Shown here: in pieces, positions 9,387 to 21,397 of the stretch | Position numbering within the stretch: position 1 is the stretch's first letter | How the letters are laid out: every line of letters starts with the position of its first letter | Source of the DNA: Amyloporia xantha | Taxonomy: Eukaryota; Basidiomycota; Agaricomycetes; Polyporales; Adustoporiaceae | NCBI GenBank assembly: GCA_036971615.1 | Contig: JAYKKR010000014.1 | Location: 682,001 to 746,000, forward strand | Direction of reading: 5' to 3' | Length of the DNA: 64,000 bases | Translations under genes and position numbers: made by a program | Notes under the pieces: generated by a model | Told to the model about the DNA's origin: nothing | What the model saw: only the letters and a program-made list of their open reading frames with translations | The model's database searches: none

Positions 9387-11033
9387 CTATACAAACAACG
9401 AACCACTGATAATGTCAACCGTCCTCTCGAGCTCAGATTCTACTTCGTCATACGACTCACGAGGGCAGAACCTCAGGGTACCTGTGCCTCCGGACTCGTC
9501 TGAGAGTCCAAGCTGTGATTCACTTGTGAATAGGGGGATTGGGTCATAGAGACTCGGATTGCGTAGATTGAGCATGAGTCGAGAGATCAGGGTACTTGAC
9601 ATTCTGCGCTTTGATGAGCTATCGATCAAGTCATGAATAGACAATACACTAACACATTGGTGAGTGTCGTGCCCATGCCTCTTGCAGGTGGCTGGGATCA
9701 GGTGTGGGAGGTCAATTTCATGATCGGGTGTGTGAAATACGCAGACATACACTAGCGAGCTGGCAAGTCATTGTCTTAGCGGCACGACAGGAATATATTG
9801 AATAGTGACATACTAGAAATGTTAGGATGTTCGCAACGTTCGCCATCACTAGCACGGCGAAGTAGATAGCACCTTGAACATTTGCATTATACACTGAGCA
9901 GGTTTTGAGCACAATGTGAATTGACAGGACTTACCGTCTCGAGACATGACTTGGAGAACCGTCGCGGTTCCATAAGAGAATCTTAGGACATCTACAGATC
10001 TCCTCAGAGTGAGAATGAAGACTGCCGTGTCGAATACTAGCATGGTAGCCCACGGTGCCACGAGATCTATAAGCGTTGTCACCGGACGTAGAGATCAGCC
10101 AGGTATGAAGAGACACCCACAGTCAGCCCTGGAGTACTGAGTGAGTCTGCGCAAGCGGCACTAATGAGGAAATAGGACATACTGCCGTGATGTCAGCATC
10201 AAAATGCAATTTCTTGGCATAACGGATACTGCGCAAGTCTCGGTGCTCGCGCTACTGGCAATGATCGACCACTGAGAGGATCGTGAGGATTAAACACCGT
10301 GATCGCGAACCTGGAGGGCGAAACAGAAACCAGGATGGAAACTTGAAATGCTCACAATGCTTGTGATCCCCCCTAATACGCTGATAGTCCCTAAGAAGAC
10401 CAGTATGTGTTTGCTGCGTGCATGCAAAGCGAAAGTGCGTATAAAAAGCAAAGCTGACAAGATGAATTCAGTCGTTCGATTGTCTCGTTCTGATGTATGG
10501 CCTATGCTCACCTCCGACAATTGCTTGCGTGACGACTGCGAATGACTGATGGTACAGCTGCAATCTGGGTGTCCTAAAAGCGCAATCAGGGGCCTATCCC
10601 TACGGATGCAAAGATGGCTGACCGCTAGCGCGCACATCTTCACATGATTGTACTACAATGGTAATATAAAAGACTTACTTCGTATCCACAGCTTCCGAAG
10701 AACTCGAGAACGATAGGCACTTGGCCGATCAAAGAGCCGTAACGATTCAATACAAAGAGCACCGATGTCAAAGACACCCTGCTTTGATGCTTCCAAAATT
10801 GCTCAACCTCCATGGAGAACGTTAAGGCATAGTCGTAGTACAGTATAGCTAGTAGAGGAGTATATCAGGTGCGACCATAGAGGCAAACGCAGGTATTGTC
10901 ACAAACCAAAGGAGGCCAGAGCGAGATAGCGGTTTGCTTGCGCGGCGCCAATCCTGGATGATTTCATCAGTGATGGATCGTTGAGCGCGTACAGCAATAC
11001 TCACAGGCTCTCGTATTCCGATAAGGATGCCAT
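9387..11033 (-). CDS. DUF6533-type multi-pass membrane protein
   Basis: At least seven exons were traced on the minus strand. Tiny exons 1 (11033-11005) and 2 (10953-10907) join to give MASLSEYESLIGAAQANRYL. Exon 3 (10848-10679) gives the family signature LYYDYALTFSMEVEQFW and FVLNRYGSL. Later exons give LYHQSFAVVTQAIVG, ALLFIRTFALHARSKHILVF, APWATMLVFDTAVFILTLRR, a VMSRDG/GAIYFAVLVMANVANILTF junction and the tail ISRLMLNLRNPSLYDPIPL, with a stop at 9387. This is the DUF6533 plan: about seven hydrophobic segments followed by a polar cytoplasmic tail, common in Agaricomycetes and of unknown function. The exon boundaries between 10340 and 10075 are uncertain. No disabling mutation is needed in the parts traced, so it looks functional. 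Confidence 0.75.
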
Positions 11034-12768
11034 GGACGGTTCTAATGCAATGAAACGGTAAGAAGGGCGCCTGCAACTTGTATTGCCCTCCACGCATATA
11101 AAGGAAGACAAGCGTGCATTGCCATGTAGCATTCCGCATCACAGTGCCATTCACCGACCACTGGACGTACAGTCAGAAGCACAAACTCTGCAAGGGGCAC
11201 GCACGGAATGTGCTTCCTTCCGAGCGCCTTTCGCCTGCATGGCCATTTAATGCATAGCATGGACTGGATGTCCGTAGCGAATACAAGGAGTACGTATGTG
11301 AGGCAATACACGATCTGCGTGAAAACCGGCAGTATTGTCAACGGTGAAACATATGCAGAATCCAGATTGAACCCGCCTGTCATGTACTTGAGCGTATGGA
11401 AATGAAAGGGATATGCACGGGTCCGGATCGCTCGGGGAAACACCAGCTTCTATCTTCCATTCCGGGTCACGGGCAATCTTTAAATGCCCGTCGTCACGTT
11501 CCTCAAGCCCAAGTTGAAATCCGTGATCCTCATTACAGCGTAGACCGGCATGCTACAGTATAACACATGCACATATCGAAAAAGCGCCTTTCAATTGGCA
11601 AGCGCGTAGTTGGGTGAACGGACATTCCAGCCGTGCATTGGTCCTCCGGCACCATTGCGTTTCCAGAGGCAGTTATGACATGCGTAAACAGTCTGAAAAG
11701 CTGGGAAGACGCTCGAGACCAGCTGCTGAGTGAGCTCCCCACCACAACACATGGCGTCTGAGCGCAAGGAGCGGCCGCGCCCATCTAACATACGCACGCA
11801 CCACATCTAAGTCACGGAGGTCGTCTCACAAGAGCCTACATAGCAACGGATATGGACCCAAAAATGTCTCTGCATGGCTCGAGCCTAGATTTCCTGGAGG
11901 CTGACAACTATTGAAACTTACGAAACATTCCTGGTGCGGTGAATTCGATATACTTTCACTGGACAGTTTGGTTCAAACGAGATGTGGAGTGTGAGCATGG
12001 CATCTTTTCGGCTCCTACATTCGGAGATACATTCACCTCGATAAATCCCAACCACACTTTGTTGTGCCAGGCGGCGGTACATCAGGCTTCGTTGTAACAC
12101 CTGAAGTGCATTGGCCACGTTAAGGCATTTCAGGCTATGCTTTCAAGGAGTCCGACCCTACCCACAGTCACAATCCAGCTAGATCGACTTCTTGAGCTAT
12201 GCGGAAGGCTCTCTGATTGTCAATATCATGACTTTTCATGGAGAATTACTCCCGTCAATAGGAACGTAACGGTGGCCAGGAGAACCTATACAACTCATAC
12301 GCAATGTATCGAGAATCAAGCAATTTCCTTGGAGGTACGATCTGAGAAAGAGTCTCCACTAGCTGAGCTGTCTGAGGGTTCGTCTTTGGGGCGATACTCA
12401 GGCTTGCCAGTAGTGGATGCTGTCAATCAGATCGAACGCAGCATTGACACCGTGAAGACAATGAAGACCCACCTGGCAGATCGATGAATATCAAGAATTC
12501 CAGTAAGCCCTTATCCGCTAACGCGATGACATTCTGCAAGAAATCTTGATGGGCAGCGCGAAGCTGGGCGGTGTAGGCCGCCTATCATACCTCCGCCGTA
12601 TGGAGGGAGATCACGGTCGTATCTGCGACGGTAACCGCTCAAGCATGCGCGATCACATGATGCAAGGACAAGAATCTTGCCACTGCTACTTTGAACTTTC
12701 TCTAATGTCAAGGGCTGCGGTGTGGCCGGCGCGATAAAAGTGACATTATACTTGAGTCATGACAAGTA
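11034..12768. other. No recognisable gene; unassigned ORFs on both strands
   Basis: This lies upstream of the DUF6533 gene. ORFs of 133 codons (11443-11042, minus), 116 codons (12137-12487, plus) and 66 codons (12118-11918, minus) show no domain I recognise. The first partly overlaps the leader of the DUF6533 gene and is probably chance. A small spliced gene cannot be excluded. Confidence 0.4.
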
Positions 12769-13386
12769 CAGTAGACAATCTCATAATGCATAGGGTTCGT
12801 CCCCGGGTCGGCTTATGCATTATGAGATCTTATGCATGACCATATGGGTCACGTCTAGTGTCACATTGTGTGATCAATGTGACCTCCAGCCAAAAATGTC
12901 ACAGCCTGTCAGCCACTCATCTTTGTGCGCAATACGGTGAAGTGTCCGGTGCGATTTATAGGAATATGTAGCTAGTATGTGTGATATTCAATGAGAACAT
13001 AAGAAAATTACTCTTTGAGACCCCAAGCAGACTCCAAACTTGTCTGTGTCTGAGACGTGAAGTCAAGCTTTGACATGGTTGGCAAGTGTGTTGATGTCCG
13101 GGCAAAGGTATGCCTGAAGCTTCGGAACCGTCTAATGCTTCAAGTATGCTGATCAGAAGTGTTCACGCAATTTTTACGCGCGGGTGTGATTCACAAATGC
13201 ATAAATTTCGATTTGAAACATGGTAAAACCCCTCTATATAATAATGCATAACCCCAATATGGCTATGCATTATGCATTATGAAATAGTATGCATAAATAT
13301 CCGCGGACGACGTTGGTCCCCGGCTCAGCTCATGCATTATGACATTTTATGCATCACGAGCTCATGCATTATGAGATTGTCTACTG
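12769..13386. mobile_element. Pogo-like MITE (non-autonomous TA-targeting DNA transposon)
   Basis: A 618-bp element bounded by 23-bp perfect terminal inverted repeats (12769-12791 and 13364-13386) beginning CAGTAGACAATCTC and ending in CTACTG. It is flanked on both sides by TA (12767-12768 and 13387-13388), the target duplication of the Tc1/mariner/pogo superfamily. No transposase ORF is present. The inner part of the terminal repeat, ATGCATTATGA, recurs several times inside, near both ends. Confidence 0.85.
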
Positions 13387-14048
13387 TAGTGAGAGCCTAT
13401 GGATCATTCCCAATATCCTAAACTGACTACATATTCATGCAGCAACTTAGAATCGCAGTCACCTAGCTCTCGTCCTGTGTGCTAATCATATAACATGATA
13501 TTCATACATTCGAGCGCGACTCACGGCTGCCTATATCAATTTTTAGTCCAGGTGAAGAGCTCAAGGGACTACAGCTACCTGGATGTCGGACTACTATCGG
13601 TGGAATCCTCGGTCGGCGACTCGGAGGGATGCGTATGATAGGCTATCATACGCATCCCTCCATTGATAGCCGATCAATCTCCGATCGACGCTATAAATTC
13701 TGGCCGACGGTCGCACTCCTCAGTTCGCAACAACGACCACGGGTCATCCTCCCCACGTATGCCGACCACAAGGCAGACACGATGACGGGCCGCGGATGAC
13801 TAACGTACTGTCCCTTGGACCCAGCATCGACTCGGCCCGTCTCAGCTGGAAGACTCGGACGTGTGAACCAAGTTTCCCGGTCACGGTGCACTTGGGAAGA
13901 ATTCGAAGGCAGAACTTTGACAGCGCCCCTTGCCGCTTGCGACGCGCAGTCATCCAGACAGTCCTTTATAAGTCGGCGAAAATGGTGCGTCGTGTCGGGT
14001 TCGCGTCTCGTCGCGTCGTATTCACTCACGTTCCTTCTGGGTCCTCCC
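13387..14048. other. Promoter region of the phospholipase B gene
   Basis: No gene seen. It contains the 39-nt palindrome at 13623-13661 and the putative 5' leader of the phospholipase. The phospholipase frame is open upstream of its chosen start as far as 13815, but that extension is arginine-rich and would bury the signal peptide. Confidence 0.5.
13623..13661. promoter_or_regulatory. Near-perfect 39-nt palindrome upstream of phospholipase B
   Basis: Two perfect 19-base arms, GGAGGGATGCGTATGATAG and its reverse complement, flank a single central G. The site is about 390 bp before the phospholipase ATG. The symmetry suggests either a dimeric transcription-factor site or a cruciform-forming element; no known fungal motif was recognised. 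Confidence 0.6.
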
Positions 14049-16274
14049 ATGGTCTCCTCCACACTCGTTGCATTCCTCGCCCTACTATATCTCCATCCCC
14101 TCCCAGCAGTAGGTCAAGCGGCCGCCGCTGCCGCGTATGCACCCTCCTTGGCACCGTGTCCACCAGGAGTCTCACTCGTTCGCCATGCTGGCACAGGAGC
14201 GTCTCAGTCGCTGAGCCCTTCCGAGCAGGCGTACATCTCTTCCCGTCAGTCGCTTGTCCTGCCGTCATCCTGGAAAGCGTATCTGGTCAACGTCGAAACT
14301 GTCCTCAGTGCTCGCAACGCGACCCCGCTCCCTTCTTACGTCTCTGACATTCTCAGCGGAGCCAACACCTCATCGAAGTATCCCGCATTCGGCATCGCTA
14401 CGAGCGGCGGAGGCTATCGCGCTGCCATTGTCGGAGGAGGCGTCCTGAACGCGCTCGATGGCAGGAACCTGTCGTCAACGACCGCAGGCACTGGCGGGCT
14501 GCTGCAATGCGCCTCTTACCTCGCAGGCCTCTCCGGTGGTTCGTGGCTCGTCACTTCGCTCGCCCAGGCCGATTTCCCCACAATTCCAGACCTCATTTTT
14601 GGGTCTCCCGGCTCAGACGACAGCAGCGGCTTCGGCGGCTGGCTCGCGGATTACAGCTTGGTCGATCCCAGCACTAATCCGATCGAAAGCGCCATCTACT
14701 TCAGCAGTGTCCTCACAGAAGTGGCGGGTAAGATCCTGACCGGTTTGCCGGTCAGTTTCACGGACGTCTGGGCACGCATCTTGTCGAGACATTTCGTGAA
14801 TGGAACCGATTCGAATGGTTTCTTCGATCCTCTGCTTACACACGGCGCGGGGATCACCTTCTCTTCAATAGCGAACGTGTAAGTCGTCCTCCCGTTATCC
14901 GTTTGTGACACTCTCTGTCTGCATGCTGACGGGCCATGCGTAGCTCTACATTTCAATCATACTACCAGCCCTTTCCTATCGTTACTGCCGACTCGCTCTC
15001 TCCTAATGAAAATACTTCGACTTATTATGATGGCGAAGACATATTTGTCCCTCTCACCAATCCGATCTACGAGTTCAACGTGTGTGCGTCTAGTCTCCTA
15101 ACTTTCCTCCTGATGCTACCTCTTTCATACTTCATGAATTATGTCTGAATTTCCTTGAACTCATCGCTATTGGTCTGCAGATGAGATGGGCTCCTTCGAT
15201 CCCCCACTATCTGCATTCACGCCAATGAAATACCTCGGCTCGCCTAATGGCTCTATCTGCGCTACAGGGTTTGACCAAGCATCGTTCATTACAGCCATTT
15301 CTTCGAATATCTTCAACACGTTCAATCTGACTGTACGTTTTAACACCGCACTTCTGCTGTCCCATTACGCGTGCAGCTTACCTCCTACCTTCACCGCGAC
15401 CAGTCCATCTTCTCCAACAGCCCTCTAGGAGCTATCGCCGACACCCTCCTCTCTTTATTCGATACCCTCACTCACAACGGCACTGTTCTCGACCCTGTTA
15501 ACGCCCAAGTCCCTAACCCGTTTTATGGCGTCGCGGATGGGACGTACGTCGACAGTAACGAGACAGTATTGACACTCGTCGATGGTGGTGAGAACGGCCT
15601 CAGCATACCTTTCACGCCGCTCCTGGCTAAGGCCCGTGGTGTCGATGTGATCTTGGGCATCGATCTGGTACGCATGCGCCAACTGTGGGCGTGCTTGGAT
15701 TTGCCTTTCTGATGAGTTTCAATCGCAGGACGGAGATACAGCCGAAAACTGGGCCGACGGGTCTGCATTGGTGGTCAGTCCGTCTTTGCATCTCTGTTTG
15801 ATCACGGCCCAGACTGTCTGATCGTGTTTCGACGCACGGCACATCTAGGCCACCCAGGATTACGTCTCGTACTACCCGTCGACCTATTCGTTCCCTCCGG
15901 TACCTACGTCGCCCTCCTCATTCCTCGCGCAAAACCTCACAACGCGCCCAACTTTCTTCGGGTGCAACTCGTCCTCACCTGTGCCGCTCCTCATCTACAT
16001 TGCCAACGGCGGACCGCCGCTTGGTCAGAGCCCACTGACGAACACCACCGCAGACCAAGTCGTGTACGCGGACGACGAGATTGACGGGATGCTCTCGCAG
16101 ACCTTCGACATCGCCACGCAGGGTATTCCTGTTGACGTCGACGGAGCGGTGGAGAAGGACCCGGAGTGGCCGGCGTGCCTGGCGTGTGCCCTCGTCGATC
16201 GCTCGAGGAGCCAGGCTGGACTTGCGAGGAGTGGGGTGTGCGTGGGATGTATGGCGAGATATTGCTGGAGCTGA
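14049..16274 (+). CDS. Secreted phospholipase B / lysophospholipase
   Basis: Six exons (14049-14878, 14944-15083, 15181-15332, 15377-15667, 15729-15773, 15849-16274) join in phase to 627 residues. The family hydrolyses acyl chains from phospholipids and lysophospholipids outside the cell. The start MVSSTLVAFLALLYLHPLPA is a clear signal peptide, so this ATG was preferred to the earlier in-frame one at 13815. The cPLA2-like catalytic elements are present: the Arg of SGGGYRA near residue 122, the nucleophile Ser of GLSGGSW near 163, and the Asp of VDGGENG near 441. Many NxS/T sites suggest glycosylation. The C-terminus has the usual cysteine pairs (WPACLACA, GVCVGCMARYCWS) and no obvious GPI tail. 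Nothing is missing compared with family members of about 600-650 residues. Confidence 0.95.
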
Positions 16275-16785
16275 GTTGAGTATGTATCGGAGTTAAGTAT
16301 GTGGGGGCATTCAGACTCTGTATTGAGCTGCTTGCTTAGGCTCATCATTGTGAGGGGACACTTGCTGATTCGATATCGTATAAGGATCAGGGTCTACTTG
16401 TACGAACTTCGAATGACTCATGCAGGCGGGTGAACTTTGCATTTGCTGAAGATGGTTGCCGTTTGACCGTCTGGCGATGGGCGGAGTTGTATTAGAACAA
16501 CACTGTCTCTGCAACTCCGCGTTTCTCCCCGGGACCGTTAAGTGTATGATAAGTCTGTTAATAGGTCGTTAGTCCGTCCACCTTGCTGTCAATACTACGT
16601 CGACGAACTACCTGTACAGCCGCCGAGGGCGCTTCGACAACTCAGCGCTTACCATAACTTGAACTCAGTCGGTCTTGCCCACATGGCTTGCGAACTCTAT
16701 TCTACATGTATGGCTCCCGTCTACATTCTAACCAAATCATTGTATCGGCGAAGTCTGACTCTTCTATCTCATTCTCACTCCCGAC
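16275..16785. other. Intergenic region before the DUF4470-MYND array
   Basis: No gene seen. It holds the phospholipase 3' end and the promoter of the first DUF4470-MYND gene. Near 16740 there is a weak trace (ATTGTATCGGCGAAGT) of the promoter block shared by the second and third genes. Confidence 0.5.
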
Positions 16786-19700
16786 ATGGCTCATCCGCTT
16801 TACTGGCGCGGAAAGTATTTCCTGTACCCCATCGGTAATACTGCAGCAGTATGTTTAACAAGAGATCTACCGCCAGAACAGCCCGCGGACATTCTGCTGC
16901 TCGGTTGTGGTGACCCGAGGAGTATCTTGTACACCGTGTTCTGTGAACATAAGCCTGGTATATAGCCATGATCTCCACTTCGAACCGTACTGTTTTGTTG
17001 AAATCACACTTATAGGGAGCCGTAAGCTTGACTTCACTTGTTGCGACATAGATCCAGCGATATTGGGTACGTATGATCACATCAGTATTATGTTTTTGAC
17101 TGATTGTACACAGCTCGAAATGTCCTTCTCCTCACGTTAATTGCGGACAAACAGCCCTTCACGACGGTTGTTTGGGACATCTTCTTCCACGTGTACCTCG
17201 ACAAAAAGGCACTATCGTTACTAATCGAGCAATGCAACAAGCTCCTCGGCCTGTCTGAAAACGTTGAAAGCTGGAATGCGTCTCAGTACGGCCGTTTTAT
17301 CCGGATGTCCACGGAATACACATTAGCAGAGCTGCGGCGTCACTGGTCGCTCTATGCCGGCATGCATGACCTACCGCGCAGTCGGAAGGACTCCATTCGC
17401 GATTCTTTCACGAAGCTGGCGAAGTCGACCCTGCAGAAATTCGACATGAATGTCAGTCCAGCACGATCTGCTGGCCCGCTCATGGTACAGGCGGTGCCTA
17501 TCGCCTCCGAGCACTTCAGAAGGTACTGGAAGACCGGGGTGACCTATTCTGACCCAAAGCAGATTGCTGCTGCTACACTTCTTAATCCTACGTTCGTCTA
17601 TTCTCTCGCAGGAGAAGGTTGTGATGTGCACTACGGGACTGACCCTCTCGTTCCTTTCCACTCAGCCATTGCGTATGGAAACGCCAAACGCTCAGTCACT
17701 GTTGGAGATGTGGTCAAAGTCGCCAAAGGTGAATTTGGCGAATGGTGCTCGGCTTTCCATGACGCATTGTCTTCCGCCAATCCTAGCGTTCCTGTCGTCC
17801 GTCTATGCGTTGGAGAAGCCACGGCATTGTGTCGCGCTCTCCAGCTCTCTACTGAGACGGGTAATCCGAAAACCAACGTACCGGTTGCCCAATGGAAGAC
17901 ACAGCTTCTTCATTTCAACGTGTTAGAATACACCCCTGGAGGTGCGCCGACATGTTTCGATGTCATCGACACATCCAACCTTATCGACTATATCGGGCTG
18001 CTAAATATCCTGGTCGCAGCAAGCCCGCTACTGTCGACGAAGGTCCTATCGGGTGTACTTTATACGGAGTCATTGCTGTTTCTCGGGCAGGACGCGACGA
18101 AGGAGTTCACTGAACAGCTATACGCAGACATAGCCGTCATTGGGCTCCTCGTTGGTGTGTGCCCGGTCGATTACCTCTCCGGCTTTACCACGCGGTCCAA
18201 TGCGCATGAGTTGATGGTCAACATGCTTGCCAAGGGAAAGTCTACGCAATCGCAATTCCATCAGGTCACTACGTGGAAGTCGCCGGTCGCAGGAGATTCT
18301 GCTGCTCGGCTTGCGAACATTCACAGAACGCCCGCCTTCGACGCTTGCCAGCTCGGGACTTTCCTGTACGATATGTATCATCAGCTCTTCGAACAGGAGG
18401 ATGCTATGCATTTCTTCCGACTCCAGGAGCGTAACCTCGTCAGAGCTGTCGCCTCGTCGAATCTCGTCCATTATACTCGGGAGAGTTTTGTGCTGTTCTT
18501 GAAGCTTGTTCGAGACAGGCTTTCTATTCCACGGGAGCGGTGGCTAGAAACGATGGACAGATTTCTCGAACTTCGGGCAGCTGACACATCTCTGTCGATG
18601 GATTCAGTCAACTTGCAGGATCTGTCAGCGCAGCTGCACCGCTGCGGCGTGCACACAGTGCCCTGGATTGAAGGTAGTCCAAGGCATATCGGCTTATTCA
18701 CGCATTGGACCAGTGTACCTCTTGTCATACGCATCGTCATGACTGTCCCAAGAGCGAAGCTAGCTCCGCTGGAAGAGACTGCAGAACAAATAGGGACTCC
18801 TCCGTTGCAGTGTGATCTCCGAGGGACTTGGAGTCATAACATCTTCTCCTCTGTTCATGTCGCATTCGGAAAGGCCATCCTCATGGGTACGAAGACCAAT
18901 CCGTGGGTAGCTTTCAAAGAAGATCCGGAGGGCTGGCAGGGTTCTTCTCCCCTCGTGGTTTCATTCACCATGGCTAGTACGCTGCTCGAAATCGAGCCCT
19001 TGTCCGCGTTCAATGTTTGCTTCTCAGTGAGAAGCACTCCCGGCACAGTCCCTCTTGTTTCGAAACTTGGTCTAAGCCTCTCGATCTTCAGTGCAAAAAT
19101 CACAGATCAATCGTCTGTCCTTGTCCTCCCCGAACAGTCTCTACCGTTGAAAATGAACTATGAAGCCCCGCTGACCCATCCGCATGCAACTGTCGGTATC
19201 GGCAAAGTGGATGACGTTGTGATCAACCTCGACGAACAGTGCGAGCTGGTTTCTTCCTTGACTGCCCGCGTCTCCATCGATGATAGCGAAGTGAAACGGG
19301 TTTTTGGAGCAGGCGCGATACCACAGATTACACAAGTCTCGCCGTGTGTGATGCGGCTTGTCGTTGGCCCGAAACAGCAATATGTCTCATATCCCTTTCC
19401 TGTCATAGGAAGTCAAAACAAGCTGCGTCTAGCCAGGAAATCGCTGTACATCGAGGTATTCGTCTTGTCTTAACTGATCGTGCTTTCATCTGCTAAGTCA
19501 CACGGCCTTCATAGGTCGTTGTCCCTGTTTATGGTCCGTTCAAACCTGACGGGGTGAAACTCAACCGATTTCCAGTCGTGGAAGGAGAGCATGGACTCGG
19601 CCTTTGGAATGTCCACTATCTGAGCCTGGCCCAGTTACCTGTCCTTGACCTGAAGGCAAGGGACCTTGATAAGTGGCTCAATCCTCACGTCGGTTTGATG

Positions 19701-20441
19701 ATGTCTACGCGCGAGCGATCCCTGCGGAAGAAACATAAGGAAGACGTCCTTATGTTCATAAAGGACACTATACACACCCTCTTTGTGCGGTCATCAGGTA
19801 TCCAAGGAGGACCTCCTGTGCAGCTTTTTGCCCTACGAGATGAACAGACGAACAACTCTGATACGGTACTCTTCATCAGCAACCTGAGATTCGACTTGGC
19901 GTCTCATACCATCGTTTGTGATGGCTATGTTTTACCACTTACGCAAGACCTCTTGATAAGGACTGAACAGTCATTCGCTAAACTCGTCCATGAAGGCGAT
20001 ATGTTGCATATCAAGACGTTCAACGGCGAAATGCAAGCATGGAAGCAGCTACTACCCGCCCTGGTTGAACGATGCCGGACTTCGTGGGAGCATGGAGTGA
20101 ATTGCGAGTATCGCTCAAAGGGGAGAGTACCACTAACCCAGGAGATGGAACTTGACCCATTGTGCAGTTGCGGGAGAGGAAAAGATACGGAAGGTATGAT
20201 GAAGCAGGCTCTGTGGCGTCCTTTCGCGCCATATGTGACCAGGGTTGCATTATCCCCTCTGTTCGCTGTTTCGTATCTTGAGAAGATTGCTCGTGATCCG
20301 TCAGCTCACAAATGCTTTGTTTGCAGAGGAAAAGGCAAGCCGAAGCTTATGTCTTGTAAAGGGTGCTGGAAGGTGCGCTACTGTTCCGAGGCGTGTCAGA
20401 AGAATCATTGGAAGGTCCATAAGCCTCAGTGCAAGCCATGA
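16786..20441 (+). CDS. DUF4470-MYND zinc-finger protein, paralogue 1
   Basis: Four exons (16786-16957, 17016-17066, 17114-19455, 19515-20441) join in phase to 1,163 residues. The N-terminus (MAHPLYWRGKYFLYPIGN, LLLGCGDPRSILYTV, CCDIDPAIL) is DUF4470, a domain also found at the start of the dynein assembly factor DNAAF3. Its GCGDPR and acidic CDIDP segments resemble motifs I and II of class I methyltransferases. A large middle region of about 750 residues has no named domain. The C-terminus is a MYND finger (CFVCRGKGKPKLMSC, GCWKVRYCSEAC, final HKPQC), a protein-protein interaction module. The substrate and partners are unknown. It stands alone in orientation with paralogue 2 downstream and differs from it more than paralogues 2 and 3 differ from each other. 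Confidence 0.9.
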
Positions 20442-20669
20442 TCGTATCATCGTCATTTTGGGGGCTGTGCACTTCGTTTTACTTGAGGTGCCGAATCATA
20501 CTCGCAATGCCCAGAATGTATTACCTTGTGCCATCAGTGTGTACGTGTTACTAGTGTTTCAAGTTCACAGAATAAACCTATCGTGGCCGAGATAAAGATG
20601 TAGAACTGGGAATTTACCACAATACTAGTAAGCCGGATGACCCTGTTTCGTTCGGACCTCAAGAAGTTA

Positions 20670-21397
20670 CAGCCGTTTGCAGAACATACGGCGCGTGATC
20701 GAAATTTCTTTTTTTGGACAAATATATACATTCTACAGTATATCTGTATTAGCTCAGTCAATACATGTTGGATTGTCTTGAAAATTGGAGCAATGAAATG
20801 GCATTGAAAATCCAGAGGGGATGGTCAGCTCAGAATTTTAAAATAATAAGTTTGAACACTTCACAAAAAAGGCATCATGTAAACTCAATATATCTGAATT
20901 TCTGTGGCCCCTGGGTCTTTCTGGGATAATCCCTGAATCTATATTGTCCATACCACTCATATAAAGGGGACTGCCAATTTATTTTGTGTGTACAATATTT
21001 CTGTTGGTTTCTGGAAAGATGGAAATCTGGAATGAAATGGTGCAAGAACCACAGGTCATATGGGCAGGCTACAAAAAGCCAAAATAAATTGGCAGTCCCC
21101 TTTATATGAGTGGTATGGACAATATAGATTCAGGGATTATCCCAGAAAGACCCAGGGGCCACAGAAATTCAGATATATTGAGTTTACATGATGCCTTTTT
21201 TGTGAAGTGTTCAAACTTATTATTTTAAAATTCTGAGCTGACCATCCCCTCTGGATTTTCAATGCCATTTCATTGCTCCAATTTTCAAGACAATCCAACA
21301 TGTATTGACTGAGCTAATACAGATATACTGTAGAATGTATATATTTGTCCAAAAAAAGAAATTTCGATCACGCGCCGTATGTTCTGCAAACGGCTGT
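20670..21397. mobile_element. Foldback (hairpin) element with about 317-bp arms
   Basis: Left arm 20670-20986 and right arm 21080-21397 are essentially perfect inverted copies around a spacer of about 93 bp. The outer ends read CAGCCGTTTGCAGAAC and its complement, flanked by TA on each side, the same end structure as the pogo-like MITE at 12769. There is no coding capacity. The lack of divergence between arms means recent origin or gene conversion, and any read-through RNA would fold into a long duplex. It lies between paralogues 1 and 2 of the MYND array. Confidence 0.9.

Noticed and set aside
12040..12110. VPGGGTSGF string resembling a GMC FAD-binding start
   Set aside because: No upstream or downstream GMC sequence follows, a stop comes soon after, and it is 3 kb away on the wrong side of the GMC relic.
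12720..13400. Possible CRISPR-like repeat array because of repeated ATGCATTATGA
   Set aside because: Spacing is irregular, copies are in both orientations, and the block is bounded by transposon terminal repeats in a eukaryotic genome.
13815..14048. Upstream in-frame start for the phospholipase (78 extra residues)
   Set aside because: The extension is Arg/Ser-rich, unlike any phospholipase B, and would place the clear signal peptide in the middle of the protein.
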